From Clostridiales bacterium (GTDB taxonomy: Bacteria; Bacillota; Clostridia; Oscillospirales; Oscillospiraceae): a DNA stretch of 40,142 nt. The notes beneath the pieces were generated by a model, which did no database searches, had not been told where the DNA came from, and saw only the letters and a program-made list of their open reading frames with translations. The stretch is taken from assembly GCA_022782265.1 (NCBI GenBank), contig JALFOM010000081.1, positions 1-40,142 of the forward strand. The letters are read 5' to 3'. The translations under genes and the position numbers were made by a program. How positions within the stretch are numbered: position 1 is the first letter of the stretch; each line of letters starts with the position of its first letter. Positions 8,071-17,361 of the stretch are shown here, in pieces.

Positions 8071-11000
8071 CTACATTCCAAACAGGCTGATCTGGCTGCT
8101 CTCGGGCATATCGCCCAGAGCGCCCAGGGCCTTGAGCTGCTCCAGGTGGGTCTGGCTGACCTTGGGGCAGGCCCGGCCCAGCTCCTCCATGGAGATGAAT
8201 TTCTCCCCCGTCTCCTTGCAGCGGGCAAGATCCAGCGCCGCCGTCTCGCCCAGGCCGGAGATGGACACGAAGGGCGGGCGCAGCTGCTTGTCGTCCACGA
8301 TGAGAAACTTGGTGGCCTCGGACTGGTACAGGTCGATGGGGGCAAAGGAGAAGCCCCGCATATTAAACTCGTATACCGCCTCCATGGTCACCAGCAGATC
8401 CTCCTCGTTGGCGGTCAGGTCGGCCTTGCGGCGCATTTCGTTGATCTTTCGGCGCACCGCGTCGGCGCCGCCGGTCATCAGCGCCGCGTCAAAGCCGCCC
8501 TTCTGGCTGCGGCGGTAGAAATAGGCGCTGTAAAAGGCCAACGGCTCATGTACTTTAAACCAGGCGATGCGGAAGGCCATCATCACATAGGCCACCGCGT
8601 GGGCCTTGGGGAACAGGTAGGCGATCTTGCGGCAGGACTCGATATACCAGTCCGGCACGCCCAGATCCCGCATCTGTTTCTCCGCGTCTCCGGGGAACTC
8701 GCCGCTCTTTTTCACCTTGCCCTTACGCACGGCCTCCATGGTTTTGAAGGCCAGGGAGGGCTCCATGCCCTTGGCGATCAGGTAGAGCATAATATCGTCG
8801 CGGCAGCCCACCGTCTCGTTGACGGTGGCAATGCCGTTGACGATCAGGTCCCGGATATTGCCCGCCCAAACGTCGGTGCCGTGGGAGAAGCCGGACAGGC
8901 GCACCAGGGTGTCAAACTGCCTGGGCTGGGTCTCCACCAGCATCTGGCGGGTAAAGCCGGTGCCAAACTCCGGGATGCCGATGGTGCCGGTCTTGCCGAT
9001 GATGGGGTCGTCCTCAGGCAGGCCCAGCACGGCGGGGCTTGTGAAGATGGACATGGTGTCCGGGTCAGAGAGCAAAATCTTTTTCGCGTCTATGCCGGTG
9101 GCGTCCTCCATCATGCGGATCATGGTTGGGTCATCATGGCCCAGCTCGTCCAGCTTCAGGAGGTTTGCCTCCATGCAGTGATATTCAAAATGAGTGGTGA
9201 TGATGTCGCTGTTGGGGTCGTCCGCCGGGTGCTGTACCGGGCAGAAGTCCGTCACGTCCATGTCCTGGGGAATGACCACCAGGCCGCCGGGGTGCTGGCC
9301 CGTGGTGCGCTTGATGCCCACCAGGCCCAGAGTCAGCCGGTTTTCCTCCGCCTTGGTGACCTTTCTGTTCCGCTCCTCCAGATATTTCTTTACATAGCCG
9401 TAGGCCGTTTTTTCCGCCAGGGTGCCGATGGTGCCGGCGCGGAATACATGGTCCGATCCGAACAGCGTCTCGGTATACTTATGGGCCTTGGCCTGGTACT
9501 CGCCGGAGAAATTCAGGTCGATATCCGGGGTCTTTTCATTTCCCGGGAAGCCCAGGAAGGTCTCAAAGGGGATGTCGAAGCCGTCCTGGTTCATCAATGT
9601 GCCGCAGTCGGGGCAGTTCTTCGGGGGCATGTCCGCGCCGCAGCCGAAGCTGCCGTCGGTAATGAACTCGCTGTGGCAGCACTTGGGGCAGACATAGTGG
9701 GGCGGCAGGGAGTTGACCTCCGTGATGCCGGACATGTAGGCCACGATGGAGGAACCTACGCTGCCGCGGCTGCCCACCAGATAGCCGTTTTCCAAGGAAT
9801 TCTGCACCAGCTTCTGGGCGCTCATGTAGATCACGTCGTAGTTGTGGTCCAGAATGGTGTTCAGCTCCACGTCCACACGCTCCTGCACGATAGCGGGCGG
9901 GTTTTCGCCGTAGATGCGGTGCATCTTGCTGTAGACCAGATCCTTCAGATCCTCCGCCGAGTGCTCGATCTTGGGCGGGAACAGGTCCTTGGGCAGCAGC
10001 TCGATCTCCTCCACCTGGTCCGCAATGGCCCGGGTGTTGGTGATGACCACCTCTTTTGCCGTCTCCTCCCCCAGATACATGAACTCCGCCAGCATCTCCT
10101 CGGTGTTTCTGAAGAAGATGGGGCAGTCCCGGTCCGCGTCGGAGAATTTTTTGGCCGCCTGAAGGATCTTGCGGAATTGCTCGTCCTCCGCGTCCAGGAA
10201 ATGGACGTCGCTGGCGGCGATAACGGGCTTATTCAGCTTCCGGCCCAGCTCCAGGATGGTGCGGTTATAATCCTGCAATACCGTCTCGTCCTTGACCCGG
10301 CCGTTTTCCACCAGAAAACCGTTGTTGCAGATGGGCTGGATCTCCAGATAGTCGTAAAGCTCTGCGATCTTTTCCAGCTCTTTTTCCTCCGCGCCGTTCA
10401 TCACCGCGCCGTACAGCTCGCCCATGCCGCAGGCGGAGCCGATGAGCAGTCCCTCCCGGTGCTGCAAAAGCAGGCTCTTGGGGATGGTGGGGCTGCGGTG
10501 GAAATATTTCAGGTAGGACTGGGAGATCATCTCGTACAGGTTTTTCAGTCCCGTCCTGTTTTTTGCCAGCATGACCATGTGGTAGGTCTTGGCCACGTCC
10601 GTGCGGCGCAGGGAGTGGTAGACGGTCTCAATATCGTCCACGGTGCGGGCGCCCTGGGCCGTCAGCATGGGCAGGAACTTGCCCATCATCCGGGCCACCA
10701 CCATGGCGTCGTCTGAGGCCCGGTGGTGATTGAACTTGGGCAGGCCCAGGTGATTGGAGACGGTGTCCAGCTTGAAGCGCTTCAGCTCCGGCAGCAGGGC
10801 CTGGGACAGGGCCAGGGTGTCCAGAAACACAGGGCTGAATTTGATTCCGTGCCGCCGGGAGGCGGCGGACATGAAGCCCACGTCAAAATGGGCGTTGTGG
10901 GCGATAATGGGTCTGTCCCCGGCAAAGTCGATGAACATGCGCATGGCCTCGTCCTCAAGAGGCGCTCCCGCCACGTCGCTGTCCTTGATGCCGGTCAGCT

Positions 11001-12081
11001 CCGTAATATCGGGGGGAATGTGCGTCTGAGGATCCACGAAGGTGTTGAACACCTGTTTGATCTCGTTGCCCGAGAAGATGACCGCGCCGATCTCGGTCAT
11101 GCGGTCGTTCATGGCGTTCAGGCCGGTGGTCTCAATATCGAAGGCCACAAATTCCGTGTCCAGGGGCAGCTTGCTCTTGCCCATGACGGCGCTGTTGCCG
11201 TCCATGTCGTTCACATAGTAACCTTCCAGGCCGTAAATGATCTTGACGCCGTGCTTTTTCCCCGCCTTCCACATGTCCGGGAAGGCCTGGGCCACGCCGT
11301 GGTCGGTGACGGCGATGGCGGGCATCCCCCAGTAGGCCGCCCGCTTGACGATAGCCGCCGGGTCCGTCAGCGCGTCCAGGGCGGAGAAACGGGTGTGCAT
11401 GTGCAGCTCCACCCGCTTTTCCGGGGCGTTGTCCGGGCGGATGTGCCGCTTGCCCTTCATAATATTCCGGGGGTCCAGCACCATGTCCTCGTCGTACTTG
11501 CTGTAAATGATCTCGCCCTGGATCACCAGATGGTCGCCCTCGGCGATTTTGCTGATGATGGACTGGTCGTCGTCCGAGCGTAAAAAACGGGAGACCCGCA
11601 CGGAGTTGGTCCGGTCGGTGATGTCAAAGCACAGCACCGCGCCGCCCTTTTTCACCGTTCGGCTGGTGACAGCCACCACATCGCCCTCCACGGTCACCTT
11701 GCCGGATTCCAGGGTCAGCAGCTCCATGGGGATGGGCTTTTGCTTGATGGTCCTGCCCATGAGCACGTCGCCCTTGGGCGCGCCGGAGGCGGCGGAGGCT
11801 GTGGGCGTGTATGTGGGTGCCTGGGCCGGAGCCTTCTGCCTGGGGTAGTCGGCGATCAGCTCCGCGCTGCTCAGGCCGTAATCCTCCCGGAGCCGGTCGA
11901 TCAGAATGCTCTCCTCCGCCGGGGAGGGCATGGCAGCAAACCAGGCACAGACGGACATGGTCCTTGCGGACATGTCCACCTGCACCTGGGTCACATAGGC
12001 CTTATCCAGCCCGCCGCAGCTTGCGCCAAGGTCGCCGCAGCCGGGAAAAATGGTTAAAAACGGGGTATGCTGTTCGCTCAT
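8071..12081 (-). CDS. polC: DNA polymerase III subunit alpha, PolC type
   Basis: A 1336-aa replicative polymerase of low-GC-Firmicute type. Order of domains: a small N-terminal region, an OB fold (about 110-190, VTVEGDVVAV), the PHP domain opening with VELHMHTRFSALD, and an inserted DEDDh 3'-5' proofreading exonuclease (FDIETTGL, IIAHNAHFDVGFM, HHRASDDAM) that splits the PHP domain. A zinc-binding CPKC...C segment and the polymerase palm with PDIDLNFSGEYQ follow, then the thumb and fingers. It extends the chromosome on the clamp. The start at 12081 overlaps the ispG stop in an ATGA arrangement, and GAGGA lies 6-7 nt upstream; an upstream in-frame extension runs inside ispG and has no family match. 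It is the last gene of the eight-gene operon. Confidence 0.97.
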   Translation of the reverse strand: MSEQHTPFLTIFPGCGDLGASCGGLDKAYVTQVQVDMSARTMSVCAWFAAMPSPAEESILIDRLREDYGLSSAELIADYPRQKAPAQAPTYTPTASAASGAPKGDVLMGRTIKQKPIPMELLTLESGKVTVEGDVVAVTSRTVKKGGAVLCFDITDRTNSVRVSRFLRSDDDQSIISKIAEGDHLVIQGEIIYSKYDEDMVLDPRNIMKGKRHIRPDNAPEKRVELHMHTRFSALDALTDPAAIVKRAAYWGMPAIAVTDHGVAQAFPDMWKAGKKHGVKIIYGLEGYYVNDMDGNSAVMGKSKLPLDTEFVAFDIETTGLNAMNDRMTEIGAVIFSGNEIKQVFNTFVDPQTHIPPDITELTGIKDSDVAGAPLEDEAMRMFIDFAGDRPIIAHNAHFDVGFMSAASRRHGIKFSPVFLDTLALSQALLPELKRFKLDTVSNHLGLPKFNHHRASDDAMVVARMMGKFLPMLTAQGARTVDDIETVYHSLRRTDVAKTYHMVMLAKNRTGLKNLYEMISQSYLKYFHRSPTIPKSLLLQHREGLLIGSACGMGELYGAVMNGAEEKELEKIAELYDYLEIQPICNNGFLVENGRVKDETVLQDYNRTILELGRKLNKPVIAASDVHFLDAEDEQFRKILQAAKKFSDADRDCPIFFRNTEEMLAEFMYLGEETAKEVVITNTRAIADQVEEIELLPKDLFPPKIEHSAEDLKDLVYSKMHRIYGENPPAIVQERVDVELNTILDHNYDVIYMSAQKLVQNSLENGYLVGSRGSVGSSIVAYMSGITEVNSLPPHYVCPKCCHSEFITDGSFGCGADMPPKNCPDCGTLMNQDGFDIPFETFLGFPGNEKTPDIDLNFSGEYQAKAHKYTETLFGSDHVFRAGTIGTLAEKTAYGYVKKYLEERNRKVTKAEENRLTLGLVGIKRTTGQHPGGLVVIPQDMDVTDFCPVQHPADDPNSDIITTHFEYHCMEANLLKLDELGHDDPTMIRMMEDATGIDAKKILLSDPDTMSIFTSPAVLGLPEDDPIIGKTGTIGIPEFGTGFTRQMLVETQPRQFDTLVRLSGFSHGTDVWAGNIRDLIVNGIATVNETVGCRDDIMLYLIAKGMEPSLAFKTMEAVRKGKVKKSGEFPGDAEKQMRDLGVPDWYIESCRKIAYLFPKAHAVAYVMMAFRIAWFKVHEPLAFYSAYFYRRSQKGGFDAALMTGGADAVRRKINEMRRKADLTANEEDLLVTMEAVYEFNMRGFSFAPIDLYQSEATKFLIVDDKQLRPPFVSISGLGETAALDLARCKETGEKFISMEELGRACPKVSQTHLEQLKALGALGDMPESSQISLFGM

Positions 12082-13139
12082 TGTCTGTCCTCGTCGTTCT
12101 CGATCAGTTCCATCAGCGCCTGGCACAGGCGCTCATAGGGATAGGTGCCCACAACCTGTCCCTTTTTGAAGATCAGTCCCTTATCCTTGCCGCCGGCAAT
12201 GCCGTAGTCCGCCTCCCGGGCCTCGCCGGGGCCGTTGACCACGCAGCCCATCACCGCCACGGTGATGTCTCTGTCCATGCCGGAAACAAGGCTCTCCACC
12301 TGCTTTGCCAGGCCGATCAAATCGATCTCTGTTCTGCCGCAGGTGGGGCAGGAGACAAATTTCACGCCGCCGGTCCGCAGACCAGCCGCCTTTAGAATGG
12401 CAATGCCGGCCCTGACCTCCTCCACCGGGTCCGCGGTGAGGGAGACGCGGATGGTGTCCCCGATCCCCTCGCTGAGAAGGGTGCCGATGCCCACGGCGGA
12501 CTGGATGGTGCCGTTCCAGGCGGTGCCCGTCTCGGTCACACCCAGGTGCAGGGGATAAGCAAAGCATTCGGAGGCCATACGGTAGCTTGCGATGGTCAGG
12601 GGCACGGAGGAGGCCTTCATGGACAGGCAGATATCGTCAAAGCCGAATTTATTCAGCAGCTCCACATGCCCCCTGGCGCTCTCCACCATGGCTTCCGGGC
12701 AGGGGTGGCCGTACTTTTCCAGCAGCCGCTGCTCCAGACTGCCCGCGTTGACACCGATGCGGATGGGGATGTTTCTGGCCCGGCAGGCCTCTGCCACGGC
12801 CTTCACGTTCTCCTCCCCGCCGATGTTGCCGGGGTTGATGCGGATCTTGTCAATGCCCCGCTCAGCGCAGATCAGGGCAAGCCGGTAGTCAAAGTGGATA
12901 TCCGCCACCAGAGGAACATCCACCTGCTCCTTGATTTGGGAGATGGCCTCAGCGGCGCGCTGATCCGGCACCGCAAGGCGCACGATCTCACAGCCCGCGG
13001 CCTGAAGGCGCTTGATCTGGGCAACGGTGGCCTCCACATCCCAGGTCTTTGTATTGCACATGGACTGGACCGTGACGGCGCTGCCGCCGCCGATCTCAAT
13101 TCCGCCCACGTTTATTTTTTTTGTACTTTTTCTTTCCAT
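12078..13139 (-). CDS. ispG: 4-hydroxy-3-methylbut-2-enyl diphosphate synthase (IspG)
   Basis: A 353-aa enzyme of the MEP isoprenoid pathway. It converts MEcPP to HMBPP using a [4Fe-4S] cluster. The N-terminal TIM barrel begins INVGGIEIGG and carries VQSMCNTKT; the C-terminal half has the cluster ligands in SCPTCGRTEIDL and the conserved MGCVVNGPGEAREADYGIAGG. The length fits the short bacterial form. Its ATG shares one base with the rseP stop (TAATG) and its stop overlaps the polC start (ATGA), so translation is probably coupled along the operon. Confidence 0.96.
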   Translation of the reverse strand: MERKSTKKINVGGIEIGGGSAVTVQSMCNTKTWDVEATVAQIKRLQAAGCEIVRLAVPDQRAAEAISQIKEQVDVPLVADIHFDYRLALICAERGIDKIRINPGNIGGEENVKAVAEACRARNIPIRIGVNAGSLEQRLLEKYGHPCPEAMVESARGHVELLNKFGFDDICLSMKASSVPLTIASYRMASECFAYPLHLGVTETGTAWNGTIQSAVGIGTLLSEGIGDTIRVSLTADPVEEVRAGIAILKAAGLRTGGVKFVSCPTCGRTEIDLIGLAKQVESLVSGMDRDITVAVMGCVVNGPGEAREADYGIAGGKDKGLIFKKGQVVGTYPYERLCQALMELIENDEDRQ

Positions 13140-14197
13140 TATCCCGTCACAATCCTGATAATATCATTGAGCATCACGAAGGCCATCAGCGCCAGCAGCA
13201 GCACCATGCCCGCCGCGTGGATATAGCCCTCGTACTTGGGGTTCAGCTTTTTTCCTGTCACTGTCTCGATCACCCAGGTGACCAGCAGCAAAAACACCCG
13301 GCCGCCGTCCAGCGCGGGGATGGGCAGCATGTTCATCACCGCCAGGTTCACCGCGATAAAGGCGCCGAAATAGAAGATGCTGTACAAGGCGTCGGCCACA
13401 GAGGCCGCCTGCTGGCCGGTCTCCGCCATCATATCCACAATGCCCACCGGGCCGGACAGATCCTTCACGCCCACATTGCCGCTGACCAGCTCCCGCAGGC
13501 TCATCCAGACCATGCGGGCAAATTCCATGCAGCTATACCAGGCGTTTTTCAGCTTCACGCCGAAGGTGGCCTGGTCATAGCCGAAGTAGAAGCCGTACAT
13601 CCTGGTCTGCTGGCCCTCGTACTGGAGGGGGACCATTTCAAAGTTTTCCAGCTTCACCTTTTTCCCGTCCCGGATGACGACGATATCGTAAGTTCCGTCG
13701 CCCTTGGAGAGAAAGTCCGACACGTTGTAATACTGGTAAACCCGCTTGCCGTCGATGCTGTAGAAGCGGTCCCCTTCATGCAGGCCCTGCTCGCTCTCAT
13801 AGGGGCAGCCCTCCATGAAGTCCGTCAGCACCGGGGCGCGGAAGGCCGCGGCGTTGGAATAGAGGATCAGGACGATCACAAGGCCCAGCAGGAAGTTCAT
13901 AAAGGAGCCTGCCGCCAGGATGATGACCCGCTTCCAGGCCGCCTGATTGGTAAAGGCCCTGGGGTCGTCAGAGCTCTCGTCCTCCCCGGCCATGGCGCAG
14001 AAGCCGCCGAAGGGGACGCAGCGCAGGGAATATTCCGTCTCGCCCTTTTTCCTTTTGAAGATGACAGGGCCCATGCCGATGGCAAACTCCTCCACCCGCA
14101 CACCGCAGGCTTTGGCGGCGGCAAAGTGGCCCAGCTCATGCACGGCGATCAGCACGCCGAACAGTAAAATTGCGATGAGAATGTATAGTGCGGTCAT
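13139..14197 (-). CDS. rseP: RIP metalloprotease / site-2 protease (RseP/RasP family)
   Basis: A 352-aa intramembrane zinc protease. The first transmembrane helix contains the catalytic HELGHF motif (about residues 20-25). A FGGF/AMAGEDE segment and a PDZ domain (EQGLHEGDRFYSIDG) follow. The third zinc ligand is in NMLPIPALDGGR near the C-terminus, with further membrane helices. The family cleaves membrane-bound anti-sigma factors and remnant signal peptides. The gene sits between dxr and ispG, its usual place in Firmicutes, and overlaps the dxr stop by 4 nt (ATGA). Confidence 0.95.
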   Translation of the reverse strand: MTALYILIAILLFGVLIAVHELGHFAAAKACGVRVEEFAIGMGPVIFKRKKGETEYSLRCVPFGGFCAMAGEDESSDDPRAFTNQAAWKRVIILAAGSFMNFLLGLVIVLILYSNAAAFRAPVLTDFMEGCPYESEQGLHEGDRFYSIDGKRVYQYYNVSDFLSKGDGTYDIVVIRDGKKVKLENFEMVPLQYEGQQTRMYGFYFGYDQATFGVKLKNAWYSCMEFARMVWMSLRELVSGNVGVKDLSGPVGIVDMMAETGQQAASVADALYSIFYFGAFIAVNLAVMNMLPIPALDGGRVFLLLVTWVIETVTGKKLNPKYEGYIHAAGMVLLLALMAFVMLNDIIRIVTG

Positions 14198-15342
14198 TTT
14201 TTAACTTGCTCCAAAACATAGGCTCTGGCGGCGGCGTCCGCCTCCAGAATGGTCTCCAAATCGGGGTTTTGCACCACACCCACCGCCTCGATTGCCCCGG
14301 CGGCGGCGTCATAGATCCGGTTATAGCCCAGCGCATGGCGCAAAAACAGGCCCACAGCCACCTCGTTTGCCGCGCTCATCACGCAGGGGGCGGTGCCGCC
14401 GGTGCGGGCGGCGTCCATGGCCAGCTTCAGGCAGGGAGTCTTTTCAAAGTCGGGGGCTTCAAACGTCAGGTCCTTCAGTCTGGTGAAGTCCAGCCGTTCA
14501 AACATGGACGCCTGCCGCTCCGGGTAGGTCAGGGCCAGCTGGATGGGCAGGCCCATGTCGGGCACGCCCAGCTGGGCGATCACCGTGCCGTCGACCAGCT
14601 CCACCATAGAGTGTATGACGCTCTGGGGGTGGATCACCACCTGAATGTCGTCCGGCGTCACGGAGAAGAGATGCATGGCCTCGATAAATTCCAGGCCCTT
14701 GTTCATCATGGTGGCACTGTCCACGGAGATCTTGGCCCCCATGCTCCAGTTGGGGTGCTTTACCGCCTGCTCGGGCGTGACGTCTTCCAGCTCCCGGCGC
14801 TCTTTCCCCCGGAAGGGGCCGCCGGAGCCGGTGAGCAGGATTTTTCTCAGCTCGCCCTTTTTCCGGCCCATCAGGCACTGGAAAATGGCGGAGTGCTCCG
14901 AGTCCACAGGCACGATCTCCGCGCCCTTCTCCGCCGCCCGGGCCATAACGATGTCCCCGGCGCAGACCAAAGTCTCCTTGTTGGCCAGGGCGATGCGCTT
15001 TTTTTCGTCGATGGCGGCAAGGGTGGGGCGCAGGCCCACAGCGCCGGACACCGCCGTTACCACGCAGTCGCTCTCCTCCAGCGTGGCGGCCTCCATCAGT
15101 CCCTCCATGCCGGAGCCCACACGGATATCCGTGTCCGCCACGGCGATTTTGAACTGCTTTGCCGCCGCCTCGTCGTATACCGCCACAAATTTGGGGTGCA
15201 GCCGCCGGGCCTGCTCCTCCAGCAGGTCGATTTTCCTGTTTGCTGTCAGCGCGGCCACGGGCATCTTGATGTGCTCCGCCACCGCGATGGTCTGCCGGCC
15301 GATGGAGCCGGTGCAGCCCAGTATGGAAATGGCTTTAACCAT
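14194..15342 (-). CDS. dxr: 1-deoxy-D-xylulose 5-phosphate reductoisomerase
   Basis: A 382-aa enzyme making 2-C-methyl-D-erythritol 4-phosphate, the committed step of the MEP pathway. The NADPH-binding GCTGSIGRQT motif is at residues 9-18. Metal and substrate ligands lie in PVDSEHSAIFQ and KISVDSATMMNKGLE, and HPQSVIHSMVEL forms part of the catalytic domain. The start has GAGGAAG upstream and lies 13 nt after the AlkD-like gene. Together with ispG in the same operon it supplies precursors for UppS. Confidence 0.96.
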   Translation of the reverse strand: MVKAISILGCTGSIGRQTIAVAEHIKMPVAALTANRKIDLLEEQARRLHPKFVAVYDEAAAKQFKIAVADTDIRVGSGMEGLMEAATLEESDCVVTAVSGAVGLRPTLAAIDEKKRIALANKETLVCAGDIVMARAAEKGAEIVPVDSEHSAIFQCLMGRKKGELRKILLTGSGGPFRGKERRELEDVTPEQAVKHPNWSMGAKISVDSATMMNKGLEFIEAMHLFSVTPDDIQVVIHPQSVIHSMVELVDGTVIAQLGVPDMGLPIQLALTYPERQASMFERLDFTRLKDLTFEAPDFEKTPCLKLAMDAARTGGTAPCVMSAANEVAVGLFLRHALGYNRIYDAAAGAIEAVGVVQNPDLETILEADAAARAYVLEQVKK

Positions 15343-15355
15343 ATTTTCTTCCTCT

Positions 15356-16033
15356 TTATCTTATCTTCAGTGCCCTCAAACAGGCCTTATGCTCATCGCT
15401 GACCCGGAAGCTCTCCACAGCCTTTTGAATGGTCTTGTTGTGTACCCAGGGGTCCAGCCGCCGGTTTTCAAGATAAGGCAGCGCCGCCTCATATTGCTTT
15501 GCCAGGGCCGTGGCGAAATACCAGGCGATCATCATATTCACATAGTATTCCTCACTGCGTTTGTCCGATACCAGACGCAGATATTCCTCCCGGAAATCTT
15601 CGTCCAGAAAATGGCTCATCAGCATGCCTGTGCCAAAGCGCCGGGTATAACACCGCTCTGAGGCGATCCAGCAGCGGATATAAGGCAGAAGGGCCTGCTT
15701 ATTTTTGCGAAACACCCCGGGGCTCATCTGGTCGCAGGTGGCCCAGTTGTCCACATAGGGCAGGAAATCCTCCACCGCCTGCACACAGGCGTCAAAGTCC
15801 TTCATCTCGCAGAGAAGGAAGGCGTGGAGATTGTTCTCTTCAAAAAATTCATGGGGCAGCGCTTTCAGAAATTCCTCCGCCTCGCCGCTGCCGCGAAGGG
15901 TCTTTGCCAGCTTCCGCAGCGCCGGCGTGCGCACGCCGATAATGCGCTCCGGGGCCACATTGGGGATGAGTCTTGCCTGAAAGGCGGCAAATTTCTCCTC
16001 CCGGAGGGAAAAAAGCGTCTCTCTGATGCTCAT
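15356..16033 (-). CDS. DNA alkylation repair protein, AlkD-like
   Basis: A 225-aa helical HEAT-like-repeat protein of the DNA alkylation repair (AlkD) family. Signature pieces are IGVRTPALRKLAK near the N-terminus and VDNWATCDQMSP, which carries the Trp and Asp typical of the AlkD active-site region, then EEYYVNMMIAWYFA and a C-terminal VHNKTIQKAVESFRV. Known members remove N3- and N7-alkylated purines without base flipping; activity of this copy is inferred. It overlaps the uppS stop by ATGA, so it is a coupled member of the operon. In most Firmicutes this position between uppS and dxr is held by cdsA, which is absent from the window. Confidence 0.88.
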   Translation of the reverse strand: MSIRETLFSLREEKFAAFQARLIPNVAPERIIGVRTPALRKLAKTLRGSGEAEEFLKALPHEFFEENNLHAFLLCEMKDFDACVQAVEDFLPYVDNWATCDQMSPGVFRKNKQALLPYIRCWIASERCYTRRFGTGMLMSHFLDEDFREEYLRLVSDKRSEEYYVNMMIAWYFATALAKQYEAALPYLENRRLDPWVHNKTIQKAVESFRVSDEHKACLRALKIR

Positions 16034-16773
16034 TTTACCTTACCAAAGCGCCGGTCACGGCGTTGATACTCGGCAATGGCCCTGTCCAGCTCTTTGCTGG
16101 TGAAGTCCGGCCACAGTACATCGGTAAAATAAAACTCCGAATAGGCGCACTGCCACAGCAGGAAATTGGAGATCCGCTGCTCCCCGCCGGGGCGGATGAG
16201 CAGATCCGGGTCGCTGATGCCCGCGGAGTACAGGTAATTGCCGAACTGTTCCTCCGTAAGCTCGCCGCTGACTCTGCCCTCGGCATAGTCCTCAGCATAG
16301 CGCCGGGCGGCGCTGACAATCTCGTTCCTGCCGCCGTAGTTTAAGCAGATATTGGCCTGAAAGCCCTCATAGCGGGAGGAGATCTCATCTGTCTTTGCCA
16401 CCAGCTTCTGCAGCTTGGGTGACAGACCGCCGACGTCCCCGAACACCTTCATGCGGATGTGGTCCCGCTCCATGGTGCTGATGGCCTCGTTCAGATAGCG
16501 CTCCAGCAGCTTCATAATGGTCTTGACCTCATCCTCCGGCCGCTGCCAGTTTTCGGTGGAGAAGGCGTAAACCGTCAGATACTCCACGCCGATATCCCTG
16601 CAGTAGGTGGCGATCCTCCGGAAATTTTCCGACCCGGCGGCGTGGCCCGCCGTTCTGGGCAGGCCACGTTTCTTGGCCCAGCGCCCGTTGCCATCCAGAA
16701 TGATGGCAATATGGCGGGGAATGCCGGACTGCTCCGGCTCCCCCGCCTTATTGTTCTTTCTGTCCTCAGCCAT
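16030..16773 (-). CDS. uppS: isoprenyl transferase (undecaprenyl diphosphate synthase)
   Basis: A 247-aa cis-prenyltransferase that adds isopentenyl units to farnesyl diphosphate to give the C55 lipid carrier for cell-wall synthesis. Motifs: ILDGNGRWAKKRGLPRTAGH with the catalytic Asp (about residue 28), VYAFSTENWQRP, and the C-terminal RPGGEQRISNFLLWQ and FTDVLWPDF. The ATG shares one base with the frr stop (TAATG). Confidence 0.95.
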   Translation of the reverse strand: MAEDRKNNKAGEPEQSGIPRHIAIILDGNGRWAKKRGLPRTAGHAAGSENFRRIATYCRDIGVEYLTVYAFSTENWQRPEDEVKTIMKLLERYLNEAISTMERDHIRMKVFGDVGGLSPKLQKLVAKTDEISSRYEGFQANICLNYGGRNEIVSAARRYAEDYAEGRVSGELTEEQFGNYLYSAGISDPDLLIRPGGEQRISNFLLWQCAYSEFYFTDVLWPDFTSKELDRAIAEYQRRDRRFGKVK

Positions 16774-17324
16774 TATATTTCCGTAAGCTCTTTTTCTTTT
16801 TTCTCCGCGATCTTGTCGATCTCCTTGATGAAATCGTCGGTCAGCTTCTGGATGTCCTTCTCGGCGATCTTGTAGTCGTCCTCGGTGATCTCAGAGGCCT
16901 TCTGCTGCTTCTTGAACTTTTCGATGGCGTCCCGGCGGATATTGCGGATGGCCACCTTGGCCTCCTCGCCGTACTTCTTGGTCTGCTTTGCCAGCTCCTT
17001 ACGTCTCTCCTCGGTGAGCGGGGGGAACACCAGGCGGATCATGCGGCCGTCGTTCTGGGGGTTGATGCCCAGCTCGGAGGCCAGAATGGCCTTCTCAATG
17101 CCCTTGAGCACAGAGCCGTCCCAGGGCTGGATGACCAGAGAGCGGGGGTCGGGGGTGGAGATAGAGGCCACCTGCTGGATGGGGGTGGGTACGCCGTAGT
17201 AATCCACCTGGATCTGATCCAGCACAGCGGCATTGGCGCGGCCTGCGCGGATGGTGGCCAGCTGCGCGGTCAGCGCCTCACAGGTCTTTTTCATTTTGGA
17301 TTCAAATTCTTTGTAATCTGACAT
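16773..17324 (-). CDS. frr: ribosome recycling factor
   Basis: A 183-aa two-domain factor that, with EF-G, splits post-termination ribosomes. The length and motifs are typical: LATIRAGRANAAVLDQI, YYGVPTPIQQVASIS, and the C-terminal coiled coil ending in DFIKEIDKIAEKKEKEL. The start has GGAGG 8 nt upstream. It follows pyrH after 37 nt, the standard pyrH-frr order. Confidence 0.97.
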   Translation of the reverse strand: MSDYKEFESKMKKTCEALTAQLATIRAGRANAAVLDQIQVDYYGVPTPIQQVASISTPDPRSLVIQPWDGSVLKGIEKAILASELGINPQNDGRMIRLVFPPLTEERRKELAKQTKKYGEEAKVAIRNIRRDAIEKFKKQQKASEITEDDYKIAEKDIQKLTDDFIKEIDKIAEKKEKELTEI

Positions 17325-17361
17325 GATGATACCTCCGGTTGTTTATAGTGTAAAAAATATT

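Noticed and set aside
8044-10716. 890-codon open frame on the plus strand
   Set aside because: Antisense shadow of polC, with no ribosome site and no recognisable domain.
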